From CAVUDO01 sp963740255 (lineage in GTDB: Bacteria; Actinomycetota; Actinomycetes; Mycobacteriales; Cryptosporangiaceae), in contig CAVUDO010000002.1 of the NCBI GenBank assembly GCA_963740255.1, forward strand, positions 2,262,922 to 2,326,921: 64,000 bases of DNA, read 5' to 3'. The stretch's first letter is position 1. Each line of letters starts with the position of its first letter. A program made the translations under genes and the position numbers. A model generated the notes under the pieces. That model searched no databases and was not told the DNA's origin. It saw only the letters and a program-made list of their open reading frames with translations. Of this stretch, positions 7,880-15,891 are shown piece by piece.

Positions 7880-8992
7880 TCAGCGCAGACGGCTGGCGAT
7901 CCCGACGAGGGTGCGGGCGTCCAGCAGGCCGTCGCCGAGGCCCAGGTCGACCATCGCGTCGAAGGTGCGCTGGTCGGTGGCCGCGGCCCGCACCGTGGCG
8001 TCGACGATCCGGCGTTGCCGGGCCAGCGTCGAGGCGACCCGGCTGTGCCGCAGGTGCCGCCCGAGCCGACGCCGCAGCGCGGCCGCGTACGCCTCGCCCG
8101 CCCGGGCACCGTGCCGGGCGGCCGCGCCGGCCAGCGAACCGGACAGCACCGCGTAGAAGATTCCCTCGCCGGTGCACGGGTTGATCAGCGAGAGCGCGTC
8201 GCCGGCCAGCAGCAGCCGCCCACGGCCGGGGTGCGGGCGCCAGGTCGAGAGCGGCAGGTGGTGCCCCCGCAGCCCGGTCGCCGCGCCCACGTCCACGTCG
8301 GGCAACAGGGCGGCGAGCCGGTCGAGCAGGTCAGCGCGCCGCACCGGCAGGCCGCGCAGCACCTCGCCGTAGCCGATGTTCACCCGGCCGTCCCCGATCG
8401 GGAACGACCACGCGTACGCGGGCCACTCCCGCGCCGCCGTGACGATGCGCTGTTCGGCGGGACCGTCCGGCGCGGGCGCGTAGCCACGCATCGCCAGCGC
8501 CAGGTGGCCAGGCGGGTTCACGCCGTAGCCGAGCGCCCGCCGCACCACCGAACCGGCGCCGTCCGCACCGACCACGACCCGGGCCCCGTACCGCCCGTCC
8601 AGCACCACCCGGTCGGCCTCCACCGTCACCTCGCGCACGCTGTGGCGCACCAGGTCGGCCCCGGCTGTCTGGGCCGCCCGCACCAGCCGGGCGTCGAACA
8701 CCTCGCGGGGAATCACGTGCGCCGGCCGCGCCATCGTCCGGCCCACCGCACCGCCGCCCGGCCCGACCAGCCGCAACGTCCGCACCGGCGCGAAGTCCTC
8801 GGCCGCCGCCGGCACCCCCAGCCCGGCCAGCACGTCCAACGCGTGCGGGGCGATGCCGTCGCCGCAGGGCTTGTCCCGCGGGAACGTGGCCCGGTCGAGG
8901 AGCAGGACGCTGGCACCGGCCCGGCGGGCAGCAAGCGCCGCCGCCGATCCCGCGGGCCCGGCGCCCACCACTGCCACGTCCACGGTGTCCAC
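7880..8992 (-). CDS. geranylgeranyl reductase-family FAD-dependent oxidoreductase
   Basis: A 370-residue flavoprotein of the geranylgeranyl reductase family. The N-terminus has the Rossmann signature VAVVGAGPAGSAAALAARRAG. Residues 40-50 carry RDKPCGDGI, the family hallmark around the FAD. A GADGAGSVVRRALG segment and the second FAD motif LLAGDALSLINPCTGEGI follow. In actinobacteria such enzymes saturate isoprenoid side chains, for example of menaquinone (MenJ) or archaeal-type lipids; the menaquinone role is the most likely here but is an inference. The gene is co-directional with gpm, 30 bp away, and may share its transcript. The GTG start at 8992 is chosen because the Rossmann strand follows within four residues. 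Confidence 0.82.
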   Translation of the reverse strand: MDTVDVAVVGAGPAGSAAALAARRAGASVLLLDRATFPRDKPCGDGIAPHALDVLAGLGVPAAAEDFAPVRTLRLVGPGGGAVGRTMARPAHVIPREVFDARLVRAAQTAGADLVRHSVREVTVEADRVVLDGRYGARVVVGADGAGSVVRRALGYGVNPPGHLALAMRGYAPAPDGPAEQRIVTAAREWPAYAWSFPIGDGRVNIGYGEVLRGLPVRRADLLDRLAALLPDVDVGAATGLRGHHLPLSTWRPHPGRGRLLLAGDALSLINPCTGEGIFYAVLSGSLAGAAARHGARAGEAYAAALRRRLGRHLRHSRVASTLARQRRIVDATVRAAATDQRTFDAMVDLGLGDGLLDARTLVGIASRLR

Positions 8993-9277
8993 CCCACCCC
9001 CTCCCGCCAGCGACGCACAGGCCGCGGTCAGCTACTCCCGACCCTCGGCTGTCTCCACGACGCTCGTCCACACCGCGGGGAGCCCGGCCATGTCACCGGG
9101 CGTGCGCGCAGCGGGCGTCGGGCGCCCCGACGGTAACCCGCGCCGTTGCCGGCCCACACAGGCCCCGGCAACAGCTGGAACGAGCGGATGGCCGGTTGGC
9201 GCCGAAGGCGGCGGTCGCGGATTCGGACGAGCGGGTGCTGACGGTCTTCGACACGCTCAAGGCGGGGCTTGGTTGGC

Positions 9278-9799
9278 CTACTGGCCGGCGAAGGGGAAGC
9301 GCTCCTCGAGGAGGAACCGGACCTTCGGCGGGATGGCCCGGCCGGGGTAGGCGGCTTCCACCAGGTCGAGCCCTTCGGCCGCACTGGTGAAGCCGCACAC
9401 CCGGTACAGCGCGGTGATGTCGTCGATGTCCTGCTCGCGGGCCGCAAGCAGTTTCATTGCCAGGAGGTATTGCGGTGACGCGACATCGACCCGGAGCGCT
9501 TGGCTCTCGAACACAGGGCGGGCCTGCGGATCAGCACCGGGCAGGAAGCCCTTCACCGCATCGTTGAGCCAGTCTTCGGGCAGATCGTGGCGGGACGCGA
9601 CCGCCGCAGCGGCGGCATACACGACCTCCTTGGGTTCGAAGATCGCGTCGATGTCGCGGGTAGACCGACGAGCATCGTAGGCGAGCGCCATCGCCGCCCC
9701 CCCGACAAGGAAGAGCTCCGCCCGGGTGCCACGGCTTCCAAGCTCGCGGGAAAGATCCTCGAACAGGCCAAGGATCTCTTCCCTGCCCAGGAGGTTCAC
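9278..9799 (-). CDS. nucleotidyltransferase (DUF6036/AbiEii-like), putative toxin
   Basis: A 173-residue nucleotidyltransferase-fold protein. The motif FLVGGAAMALAYD followed by RSTRDIDAIF matches the GG...(R)xTxDID signature of the AbiEii/DUF6036-like minimal nucleotidyltransferases, some of which are toxins that add nucleotides to tRNA. The later segment SPQYLLAMKLLAAREQDIDDITAL is also characteristic. The GTG start at 9799 overlaps by four bases (GTGA) the stop of the gene upstream on the same strand, so the two are translationally coupled. Membership in the fold is seen; a toxin-antitoxin role is inferred from the pairing and from its insertion between conserved core genes. Confidence 0.7.
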   Translation of the reverse strand: MNLLGREEILGLFEDLSRELGSRGTRAELFLVGGAAMALAYDARRSTRDIDAIFEPKEVVYAAAAAVASRHDLPEDWLNDAVKGFLPGADPQARPVFESQALRVDVASPQYLLAMKLLAAREQDIDDITALYRVCGFTSAAEGLDLVEAAYPGRAIPPKVRFLLEERFPFAGQ

Positions 9800-10200
9800 A
9801 CGCGATCCAGACCGGATGCGGTCAGGAAGACTCCGCGCTTCCGGAATGCGAGCGGCGACTCGACCAGAGCCGTCGCGTGCCAGGAGGTCACACCGGAGAC
9901 GAACCACCAGGGCATGGCGTACCGCGCTGGGTCAAAGCTCCACAACGGAGGCACCCAGCCGTCATGGCGGGCCAGATGCTCGGCGAGACCAGCCAGAGCC
10001 GCATCGACACGCACGTCACCTGTGGACGGCGGCTCCTCAGCGAACAGCTCCGCGGCGGCCGCCGTGCCGTCCTTGCGCTGCGCACGACGGTAGTCGTCGA
10101 GCAGCTGCATGAGGCAGCGGTACGCAGCGCCGAGGCCACCGCCTGAGATCAACTCGGCGGTCGCGTTCCTCGCCGCCTCACCAGCGGTCCACAACACCAC
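9796..10200 (-). CDS. hypothetical protein, partner of the nucleotidyltransferase (putative antitoxin)
   Basis: A 134-residue protein I do not recognise at the family level. It is mostly helical in the first half (AAYRCLMQLLDDYRRAQRKDG) and Trp-rich in the second (DGWVPPLWSFDPARYAMPWWFVSG). No helix-turn-helix or membrane segment is evident. It overlaps the nucleotidyltransferase gene by four bases, so it should be made together with it. In other nucleotidyltransferase toxin systems the upstream gene encodes the neutralising partner, which is the basis of the call. A TAAACT hexamer 6 nt before the GTG at 10200 supports this start and a leaderless transcript. Confidence 0.5.
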   Translation of the reverse strand: MVLWTAGEAARNATAELISGGGLGAAYRCLMQLLDDYRRAQRKDGTAAAAELFAEEPPSTGDVRVDAALAGLAEHLARHDGWVPPLWSFDPARYAMPWWFVSGVTSWHATALVESPLAFRKRGVFLTASGLDRV

Positions 10201-10206
10201 GCCCGG

Positions 10207-10212
10207 AGTTTA
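10207..10212 (-). promoter_or_regulatory. -10 hexamer TAAACT of the nucleotidyltransferase pair
   Basis: On the minus strand TAAACT (10212 to 10207) lies 6 nt before the GTG at 10200 and fits the TANNNT leaderless pattern. The pair therefore has its own promoter and need not depend on the YbjN gene upstream. Confidence 0.45.
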
Positions 10213-10236
10213 CGACCCACGGCGCCGTGCCGACGC

Positions 10237-10794
10237 TCACCGCGTGTCGTCCATGCGCGGGTCTGCTGTCGGACCGTCCTCCGGCGGCCGGACAGTTTCG
10301 GCAGGGTCGCCGGCCCAGTCGGCGAAGGCGGCCAGGTTGGCCAGCGACTCGCCCCGCTTCACCCGCCACGCCCATTCCCGCCGGATCGCGGACGGGAACC
10401 CGATCTCCAGCATCGTGTCGAAGCTCCCGTCGGCGTACTCCAGCACCGCACCGAGCAGCCGGTCGAGCTCGTCGACGTTGACGCTGGTCAGCGGCACCCG
10501 GCCGGTGAGGTAGACGTCGCCGGCGGCGTCGATGCTGAACGCGACCCCGTACATGCGCGCGTTCCGGGTGAGCAGCCAGGCGTACAGCTGCTCGCGGTGC
10601 TCGTCCGGATGGCGCATCACGAACGCCTCGATGCGCAGCGCGTGGTCGCCCAGCAGGAGGTTCACCAGCGTCTTCTGCTTGTGGGTGCCGGGGAGGGTGA
10701 CGACGAGCCCGCGCGCGGTGGGCTCGTGCGCCAGCCCGCGCTCGTCCAGTGTGGACGTGATCAGCGCGGTCAGCTCGTCGTGGGTGCCCACCAC
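10237..10794 (-). CDS. YbjN domain-containing protein
   Basis: A 185-residue protein of the YbjN family, a type III secretion chaperone-like fold with no fixed function. Family features seen are the N-terminal helix THDELTALITSTLDERG, the strand pairs KTLVNLLLGDHALRIEAFVMR and RMYGVAFSIDAAGDVYLTGRVPL, and the helix VDELDRLLGAVLEYADGSF. The position beside mshA and gpm matches M. tuberculosis Rv0487. The last 20 residues are acidic and Pro-rich. It starts 5-8 nt after the ung stop codon, so ung and this gene are probably one transcript. Two adjacent GTG codons (10794 and 10791) could serve as start. Confidence 0.78.
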   Translation of the reverse strand: MVGTHDELTALITSTLDERGLAHEPTARGLVVTLPGTHKQKTLVNLLLGDHALRIEAFVMRHPDEHREQLYAWLLTRNARMYGVAFSIDAAGDVYLTGRVPLTSVNVDELDRLLGAVLEYADGSFDTMLEIGFPSAIRREWAWRVKRGESLANLAAFADWAGDPAETVRPPEDGPTADPRMDDTR

Positions 10795-10799
10795 ACCGC

Positions 10800-11474
10800 C
10801 TACGGGAGGACCCAGGCGACCGGCGGCAGGCCGACCTCGGCCAGGGCCGCGTTCGCGGCGCTGAACGGCCGGCTGCCGAGGAAGCCCTTCGGGTTCATCG
10901 GGCTCGGATGGCCGGCCTCCACCACCACATGGAGCGGGTTGTCGACGAGGGCGGCCTTCTTCCGGGCGTAGGCACCCCAGAGAACGAAGACCACCCGGCT
11001 CCCCTTCGCGTTCAGCGCCTGGATGGCGGCGTCGGTGAGGTGCTCCCACCCGTTGCCGGCGTGCGAGGCCGGCTTGCCCGCCCGCACCGTCAGCACGGCG
11101 TTGAGCAGCAGCACGCCGTTCTCGGCCCACGGCCGCAGGTCGCCGCTGGTCGGCATCGGCGCCTCCAGGTCGTCCCGCAGCTCCTTGAAGACGTTGCGCA
11201 GCGACGGCGGCACGGCCACACCCGGACGCACCGAGAAGCTGAGCCCGTGTGCCTGCCCGGCCTTGTGGTAGGGGTCCTGACCCAGGATGAGCACCCGGGT
11301 GGCTTCGGGCGGAGACAGCCGGAAGGCCGTGAACAGGTCCTCGACCGGCGGGTAGACGTCGCCGGCCGCGTACTCGGCAGCCACGAACTTGCCCAGCGCC
11401 GCCAGCTGCCCCGGGTCGAGATGCGGTTCCAGCCGAACCCGCCAGGCCGCCGGCACCAGCTCCATCAGATCCAT
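10800..11474 (-). CDS. ung: uracil-DNA glycosylase (family 1)
   Basis: A 224-residue base-excision repair enzyme that removes uracil from DNA. The water-activating motif VLILGQDPYH carries D67, the uracil-stacking segment follows in GLSFSV, the substrate Asn is in VLLLNAVLTV, and the minor-groove loop is GHPSPMNP with H189. Length and motifs are normal for family 1 UDG. The open frame continues far upstream to 13529, but that extension is an Arg/Gly-rich shadow of mshA; the ATG at 11474 gives the family's usual N-terminus. It lies between mshA and the YbjN gene, where M. tuberculosis has no ung, so its place here is a lineage-specific arrangement. Confidence 0.95.
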   Translation of the reverse strand: MDLMELVPAAWRVRLEPHLDPGQLAALGKFVAAEYAAGDVYPPVEDLFTAFRLSPPEATRVLILGQDPYHKAGQAHGLSFSVRPGVAVPPSLRNVFKELRDDLEAPMPTSGDLRPWAENGVLLLNAVLTVRAGKPASHAGNGWEHLTDAAIQALNAKGSRVVFVLWGAYARKKAALVDNPLHVVVEAGHPSPMNPKGFLGSRPFSAANAALAEVGLPPVAWVLP

Positions 11475-11503
11475 GGCGCCACCGTACTGAGCGCGACCGA
11501 CAT

Positions 11504-12829
11504 TCAGAGCGCGGCGGTGCCGGTCAGGCTGGGGACGTCGGCCAGCTCGTCGCGGTGGCGTCGGAGGGCGTCGCGGTAGCCGGCGAGCAGGCCGTCGGCG
11601 GTGCGCTGCCAGGAGAACCCGGACGCGTGCGCGACGGCGCCCCGGGCCAGCGCCGCGCGGCGCCTCGGCTCGGTGACCAGCCGCGACAGGACTGCCGCGT
11701 AGTCGTACGGGTCGTGCCCGTCGATCAGCACCCCCGACACGCCGTCCGCGACCGCGGTGCTCAGCCCCCCGACATCGGCCGCCACGACCGGGGTCCCGCA
11801 TGCCTGCGACTCGACCGCGACCAGTCCGAACGACTCGTTGTGGCTCGGCACCACCGTGACGTCGGCCGCGCGGTAGAGCTGGGCGAGGCCGTCCGGCGGC
11901 AGCGGCCTGACGAAACGCACCAGGTCGGCGACGCCCAGCGAGGCGGCCAGCCGGTGCAGGCTCTCGGGCTCGTCCAGCCCGCTCCCGCTCGGCCCGCCGC
12001 ACACCACCACGGACAACCGTTCGCGCAGCGCCGGGTCGGCGGCGACCATCGACGCGGCGGCCCGCACCAGCACATCGGGGGCCTTCAGCGGCTGGATCCG
12101 TCCGACGAACAGCAGGACGACGGCGTCCGGCCGCAGCCCGAAGCGGCGGCGCGCCGACCGCCGACTGCCGGGGGTGAACCGGGCCAGGTCGACACCGGGA
12201 AAGACGGTGGACACCCGGGTGGGGTCGGCGCCGTAGCGGCCGACCAGCTGGTGGGCCTCGGCCGGGGTGTTGGCGACCAGCAGGTCGGCCTCCGCGACCA
12301 CCTGCTCCTCGCCGATCACCCGGGCCAGCGGCTCGGGCCGGTCGCCGTCGGCCAGCGCGGCGTTCTTCACCTTGGCCAGCGTGTGGGCCGAGTGCACCAG
12401 CGGAACGCCCCACCGGTCGCGGGCCAGCCAGCCCACCTGTCCGGAGAGCCAGTAGTGCGAGTGCACCAGGTCGTACCAGCCCGGTTCGTGCTGGGCCTCG
12501 GCCCGCAGCACCGACGAGGTGAACGCGCAGAGCTGGGCCGGCAGGTCTTCCTTGCCCAGCCCCTCGTACGGACCGGCCTGGACGTGGCGCACGGTCACCC
12601 CCGACGCCATCTCGACGGTGGGCGGCAGGTCGGAGGAGGTGGCCCGGGTGAAGATCTCCACCTCGATGCCGGCGGCGGCCAGCCGCTTGGACACCTCGAC
12701 GATGTAGACGTTCATGCCGCCCGCGTCGCCGGTGCCGGGCTGGTGGAGCGGAGAGGTGTGGACCGAGAGGGTGGCGACGCGCCGTGGGAGCCCCGGACCG
12801 GGTGCCCTCCGGCGAACGGCGAACGTCAC
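11504..12829 (-). CDS. mshA: D-inositol-3-phosphate glycosyltransferase MshA
   Basis: A 441-residue GT4-family glycosyltransferase that joins UDP-N-acetylglucosamine to 1L-myo-inositol-1-phosphate, the first committed step of mycothiol synthesis. The N-terminus shows the conserved LSVHTSPLHQPGTGDAGGMN donor/acceptor segment. Later motifs are DLVHSHYWLSG, LLFVGRIQPLKAPDVL and the C-terminal HNESFGLVAVESQACGTPVVA with the EX7E pair that holds the UDP-sugar. With mshD near 28.5 kb it shows that the organism makes mycothiol. The GTG at 12829 is chosen because GAGGGGAG lies upstream; an extended frame from 12895 also exists. Confidence 0.95.
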   Translation of the reverse strand: MTFAVRRRAPGPGLPRRVATLSVHTSPLHQPGTGDAGGMNVYIVEVSKRLAAAGIEVEIFTRATSSDLPPTVEMASGVTVRHVQAGPYEGLGKEDLPAQLCAFTSSVLRAEAQHEPGWYDLVHSHYWLSGQVGWLARDRWGVPLVHSAHTLAKVKNAALADGDRPEPLARVIGEEQVVAEADLLVANTPAEAHQLVGRYGADPTRVSTVFPGVDLARFTPGSRRSARRRFGLRPDAVVLLFVGRIQPLKAPDVLVRAAASMVAADPALRERLSVVVCGGPSGSGLDEPESLHRLAASLGVADLVRFVRPLPPDGLAQLYRAADVTVVPSHNESFGLVAVESQACGTPVVAADVGGLSTAVADGVSGVLIDGHDPYDYAAVLSRLVTEPRRRAALARGAVAHASGFSWQRTADGLLAGYRDALRRHRDELADVPSLTGTAAL

Positions 12830-12922
12830 GCGGGTGCTCCCCTCGACGGTGGTTCTCCTGTCCACAACACGGTTCCCGCCGCGGTTTCTTCCCACCCGCA
12901 GCCCGAGCTCCGTTGCCGAGGG

Positions 12923-13489
12923 CTAGAAACACACCGTCGCCGGGAGCACGAGCAGGGCGAAGTAGCCAGCGGTGCACAGCGCGGCGGCGGCGAGTGCCAG
13001 GCTGGGCACCAGTCGCAGCAGTCCGCCCAGGTTCACCGCCTGGCCGCCAGCAAGCCGCCGCAAGGGCACCCATCCGGCCCAGCCGGCGATGACCAGTGTC
13101 GGAACGGCCCAGGCGAACGCAGCGGCGGCTCCGATCAGCCCCTCCGGATGGTCCAGCCGCACCGCGAAGGTCTCGCCGCCGCAGCCGCCTCCGATCAGGG
13201 CCAACGCATTCCACACCCAGACGTACGCGGCCAGCGCGGTCCAGCCGGCCAGCAGCATGCCCGCGACCAGCGCACACAGCGCCCGCCACGACAGCGCCGC
13301 CACCGTCTCCAACACGCCGGAGCGTGGAGTGAACCATCGGGTCGGCACGTTCCCGCCGACCATCAGCGCGGAGCAGGCCACCAGGACCAGCACCACCAGC
13401 ACCATTCCCGGCAACAACGTCTCGATATCCTGGAAGTAGACGATCACCTCGCCACCATGCGGCACCCGGACGACACCGGGCTTGAGCAC
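12923..13489 (-). CDS. hypothetical multi-pass membrane protein
   Basis: A protein of up to 188 residues with about five hydrophobic segments: MVLVVLVLVACSALMVG, CALVAGMLLAGWTALAAYVW, LIGAAAAFAWAVPTLVIAG, LVPSLALAAAALCTAG and the final FALLVLPATVCF. I recognise no family. A GGGCGGE stretch between segments contains one Cys. The gene lies between mshA and murB on the same strand. GTG codons at 13489, 13465 and 13447 are possible starts; none has a convincing ribosome site, so the N-terminus is uncertain. Confidence 0.55.
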   Translation of the reverse strand: MLKPGVVRVPHGGEVIVYFQDIETLLPGMVLVVLVLVACSALMVGGNVPTRWFTPRSGVLETVAALSWRALCALVAGMLLAGWTALAAYVWVWNALALIGGGCGGETFAVRLDHPEGLIGAAAAFAWAVPTLVIAGWAGWVPLRRLAGGQAVNLGGLLRLVPSLALAAAALCTAGYFALLVLPATVCF

Positions 13490-13545
13490 TACTACCCAAC
13501 GCAGCGGCGTCGCCGGCCCGCCCACCCACGGCACGAAACCGGAAG

Positions 13546-14607
13546 CTAGAGTGCGGCGCCGACCAGCACGGGTTCGTTCACGAGGCGGACCCCGAACGCC
13601 GCGTCGACGCCGTCCCGCACCTCGCGGGCCAGGGCCAGCAGCGCGTCCGTCGTCCCGCCGCCCTGGTGGGTCAGCGCGAGGGTGTGCTTGGACGAGATCG
13701 CCACGCCGTCCCGGCCGTAACCCTTGGCGAAGCCGGCATGCTCGATCAGCCACGCCGCCGAGGTCTTCGCCCGTCCGTCCGGCTCCTCCCAGCGCGGCGG
13801 CCCCATCTCCTCGCCGACCCGGGCCCGCACGCGATCGAGCAGCGCCGCGAAGGCCCCCGCATCGAGCACGGGGTTCATGAAGAACGAGCCGACGCTGCGG
13901 GTGTCGGGGTCGGCTGGGTCGAGCACCATGCCCTTGCCGCGCCGCAGGCCCAGCACCGCGTCCCGCACGTCGCCCAGCAGGGCAGGCCCACCGGCCTGGA
14001 CCCCGAGCACCCGGGTCAGCTCGCCGTACCGCAGCGGCATGCTCTGCCGGGACGGGAGCAGCGTGAACTCCACGGACAGCACCACGTACCGGTCGGCGCC
14101 CTTGAACACCGAGTGGCGGTAGGTGAACCCGCATTCGGCCGGCCCCAGCGTCACGACCTCGTCGCGGTGCCGGTCGTACACCCTGACCGCGCGGACCGTC
14201 TCGGCCACCTCCTGCCCGTACGCCCCGACGTTCTGGATGGGCGTCGCGCCGGCGGAGCCCGGGATCCCGGACAGGCACTCGATCCCGGCCAGCCCCTCGG
14301 CGACGGCGTACGCCACCAGGTCGTCCCAGTCGTGTCCCGCCGCGACCGTGACGTCGAGGGCGTGGCCGCGTCGGGCCGCCGAGTACCCCGACGACCGCAG
14401 CAGCACGACCGTGCCGTCGAAGCCCTCGTCGCCGACCACCACGTTGCTGCCGCCGGCGAGCACGAGCAGCGGGGTCGCGGCGTCGTCGGCGGCCCGCACG
14501 GCGCCGACCGTCTCGTCGGCGTCGCCGACCTCCACCAGCGTGGCGGCGGGACCACCGAGCCCCAGCGTGGTCAGCGGCGCCAGCGGCGCCTTGGACTCGG
14601 TACGCAC
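13546..14607 (-). CDS. murB: UDP-N-acetylmuramate dehydrogenase
   Basis: A 353-residue FAD enzyme that reduces UDP-GlcNAc-enolpyruvate to UDP-MurNAc in peptidoglycan synthesis. The FAD domain shows LTTLGLGGPA, LVLAGGSNVVVGD and IPGSAGATPIQNVGAYGQEV. The catalytic region has FTYRHSVFKG and SVGSFFMNPVLD with the proton-donating Ser, then AAWLIEHAGFAKGYG. The order murB-mshA-ybjN-gpm matches Rv0482-Rv0489 of M. tuberculosis. The start GTG at 14607 is supported by a TAGGGT hexamer 7 nt upstream. The open frame upstream of it is a shadow. Confidence 0.95.
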   Translation of the reverse strand: MRTESKAPLAPLTTLGLGGPAATLVEVGDADETVGAVRAADDAATPLLVLAGGSNVVVGDEGFDGTVVLLRSSGYSAARRGHALDVTVAAGHDWDDLVAYAVAEGLAGIECLSGIPGSAGATPIQNVGAYGQEVAETVRAVRVYDRHRDEVVTLGPAECGFTYRHSVFKGADRYVVLSVEFTLLPSRQSMPLRYGELTRVLGVQAGGPALLGDVRDAVLGLRRGKGMVLDPADPDTRSVGSFFMNPVLDAGAFAALLDRVRARVGEEMGPPRWEEPDGRAKTSAAWLIEHAGFAKGYGRDGVAISSKHTLALTHQGGGTTDALLALAREVRDGVDAAFGVRLVNEPVLVGAAL

Positions 14608-14614
14608 ACGGTGG

Positions 14615-14620
14615 ACCCTA
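14615..14620 (-). promoter_or_regulatory. -10 hexamer TAGGGT, leaderless promoter of murB
   Basis: TAGGGT on the minus strand (14620 to 14615) ends 7 nt before the GTG at 14607. It matches the TANNNT spacing seen before several other genes in the window and fixes the murB start. Confidence 0.5.
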
Positions 14621-14746
14621 GACGAGGCGCACCCGTCCGCCTGCCCGCTGGCGGGGGACCCTCGCCTGCGCCGCCGTCGACGGGCTGGTCGGCCGTGAGG
14701 GCAGGGGGGTGGGCGGGCGCCCGGCCGCCCTGCGAGGATCGCGGGC

Positions 14747-15499
14747 ATGACCACGTCCCTCCTCACCAAACCGTTCTACCTCGACGCGCTGCGCCGGGAG
14801 GGCGGTGCGTTCCGTGCGGCGCTCTCGCCCGAGGCGCTCGACCAGCCGGTGCCGCCGTGCCCGAAGTGGACGGTGGAGCAGCTCGCCGGGCACCTCGGCG
14901 CCGTCTACCACTGGCAGCGCGCCCACCTGGTGCGCGGCGTGACCAGCCCGCCCGAGCGCGACCATCCTGAGCCCCCCGACGGCGTCGCCGTGATCGCCTG
15001 GTGGCAGGAATCGTTCGACGCGATGCTCGCCGCGCTGGAGCAGGCGGAGCCCGACCTGCCCGCCTGGAACTGGACCGTGCACCCGGCCACCGCGATCTTC
15101 TGGCACCGCCGGATGGCGCACGAGACCGCCGTCCACCGCTGGGACGCCCAGGCCTCGGTCAGCCTCCCCGAACCGGTGGAGGCCGCGCTCGCCGCGGACG
15201 GTGTCAGCGAGGTGCTGGACGCGTTCCTGCCGGCGGGCCGGCGCAAGGGCCCGTCCGACCAGCATGGAGTGGTCCGGTTGCAGGCCACCGACGTCGAGGA
15301 GTCCTGGGTGGTCCGGGTCCGCGGCGAGGGGATCACCATGGTCGACACCGACACGGTCCTCGACGAGCCGCCCGCCGCCGAAGCCGTCGCGCGCGGCACG
15401 GTGAGCGACCTGCTGCTCGCGCTGTGGGGCCGGGTTCCGCTCTCGGTGCTCACCGTCGAGGGCAACGAGGAACTGGTGCGTTCGCTCCGCACCGGCTGA
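14747..15499 (+). CDS. maleylpyruvate isomerase family mycothiol-dependent enzyme
   Basis: A 250-residue protein with the DinB-like four-helix bundle of mycothiol-dependent maleylpyruvate isomerases (residues 1-160) and the usual C-terminal MDMPI-type domain. The likely metal ligands are H49 in LAGHLGAVYHW and the His pair of FWHRRMAHETAVHRWD. Members use mycothiol as a cofactor or handle mycothiol conjugates, so it fits a mycothiol producer, but the substrate is unknown; most genomes carry many such paralogues and few are true maleylpyruvate isomerases. The ATG at 14747 has GAGGA about eight bases upstream. It is divergent from murB. Confidence 0.82.
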   Translation: MTTSLLTKPFYLDALRREGGAFRAALSPEALDQPVPPCPKWTVEQLAGHLGAVYHWQRAHLVRGVTSPPERDHPEPPDGVAVIAWWQESFDAMLAALEQAEPDLPAWNWTVHPATAIFWHRRMAHETAVHRWDAQASVSLPEPVEAALAADGVSEVLDAFLPAGRRKGPSDQHGVVRLQATDVEESWVVRVRGEGITMVDTDTVLDEPPAAEAVARGTVSDLLLALWGRVPLSVLTVEGNEELVRSLRTG

Positions 15500-15891
15500 G
15501 CCCACGGGCCCAGGCGGGTGGCGCCCCGAACCGGAGGCGCCATCCGCACCGGGTCAGCAGTCGTCCGCCGCGGTGAGCGAGAATCTGACGCTCTCCACGC
15601 CCCCGGCAGCGATCAGCTCGACCTTGCCCGCGTCGCCCACCAGGAAGCCGAGCGCGCTCCTGTCGACCACGAGCAGGTAGTTGTATCCGCCGGCGTAGTT
15701 TTCAAGTCGGGTCAGCCTCCCGCCGTACGTCTCGCGGAGCTTGGCCTCAGCCCTGATCCACCGGCGTTGAGTTCTTAGCTTCGGTTGTGGGGCAGGTGGG
15801 TGGGGCCGCGTGGGCGGGTATGGGGCGGTCGCCGGTCCTGGCCGGCTTTTCCACTGCGGTGTCCTTGGTCGTGCCGTTGCCGGCGGGGTGG

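Noticed and set aside
8993..9277. Possible extra gene between the reductase and the nucleotidyltransferase
   Set aside because: No frame has a start with supporting signals or a family match. A CGTCGGG/CCCGACG dyad near 9120 is too short to interpret.
10800..13529. A 909-codon open frame on the minus strand covering ung and more
   Set aside because: Only the last 224 codons (ung) show family motifs. The rest is Arg/Gly-rich sequence in the shadow of mshA, typical of high-GC DNA.
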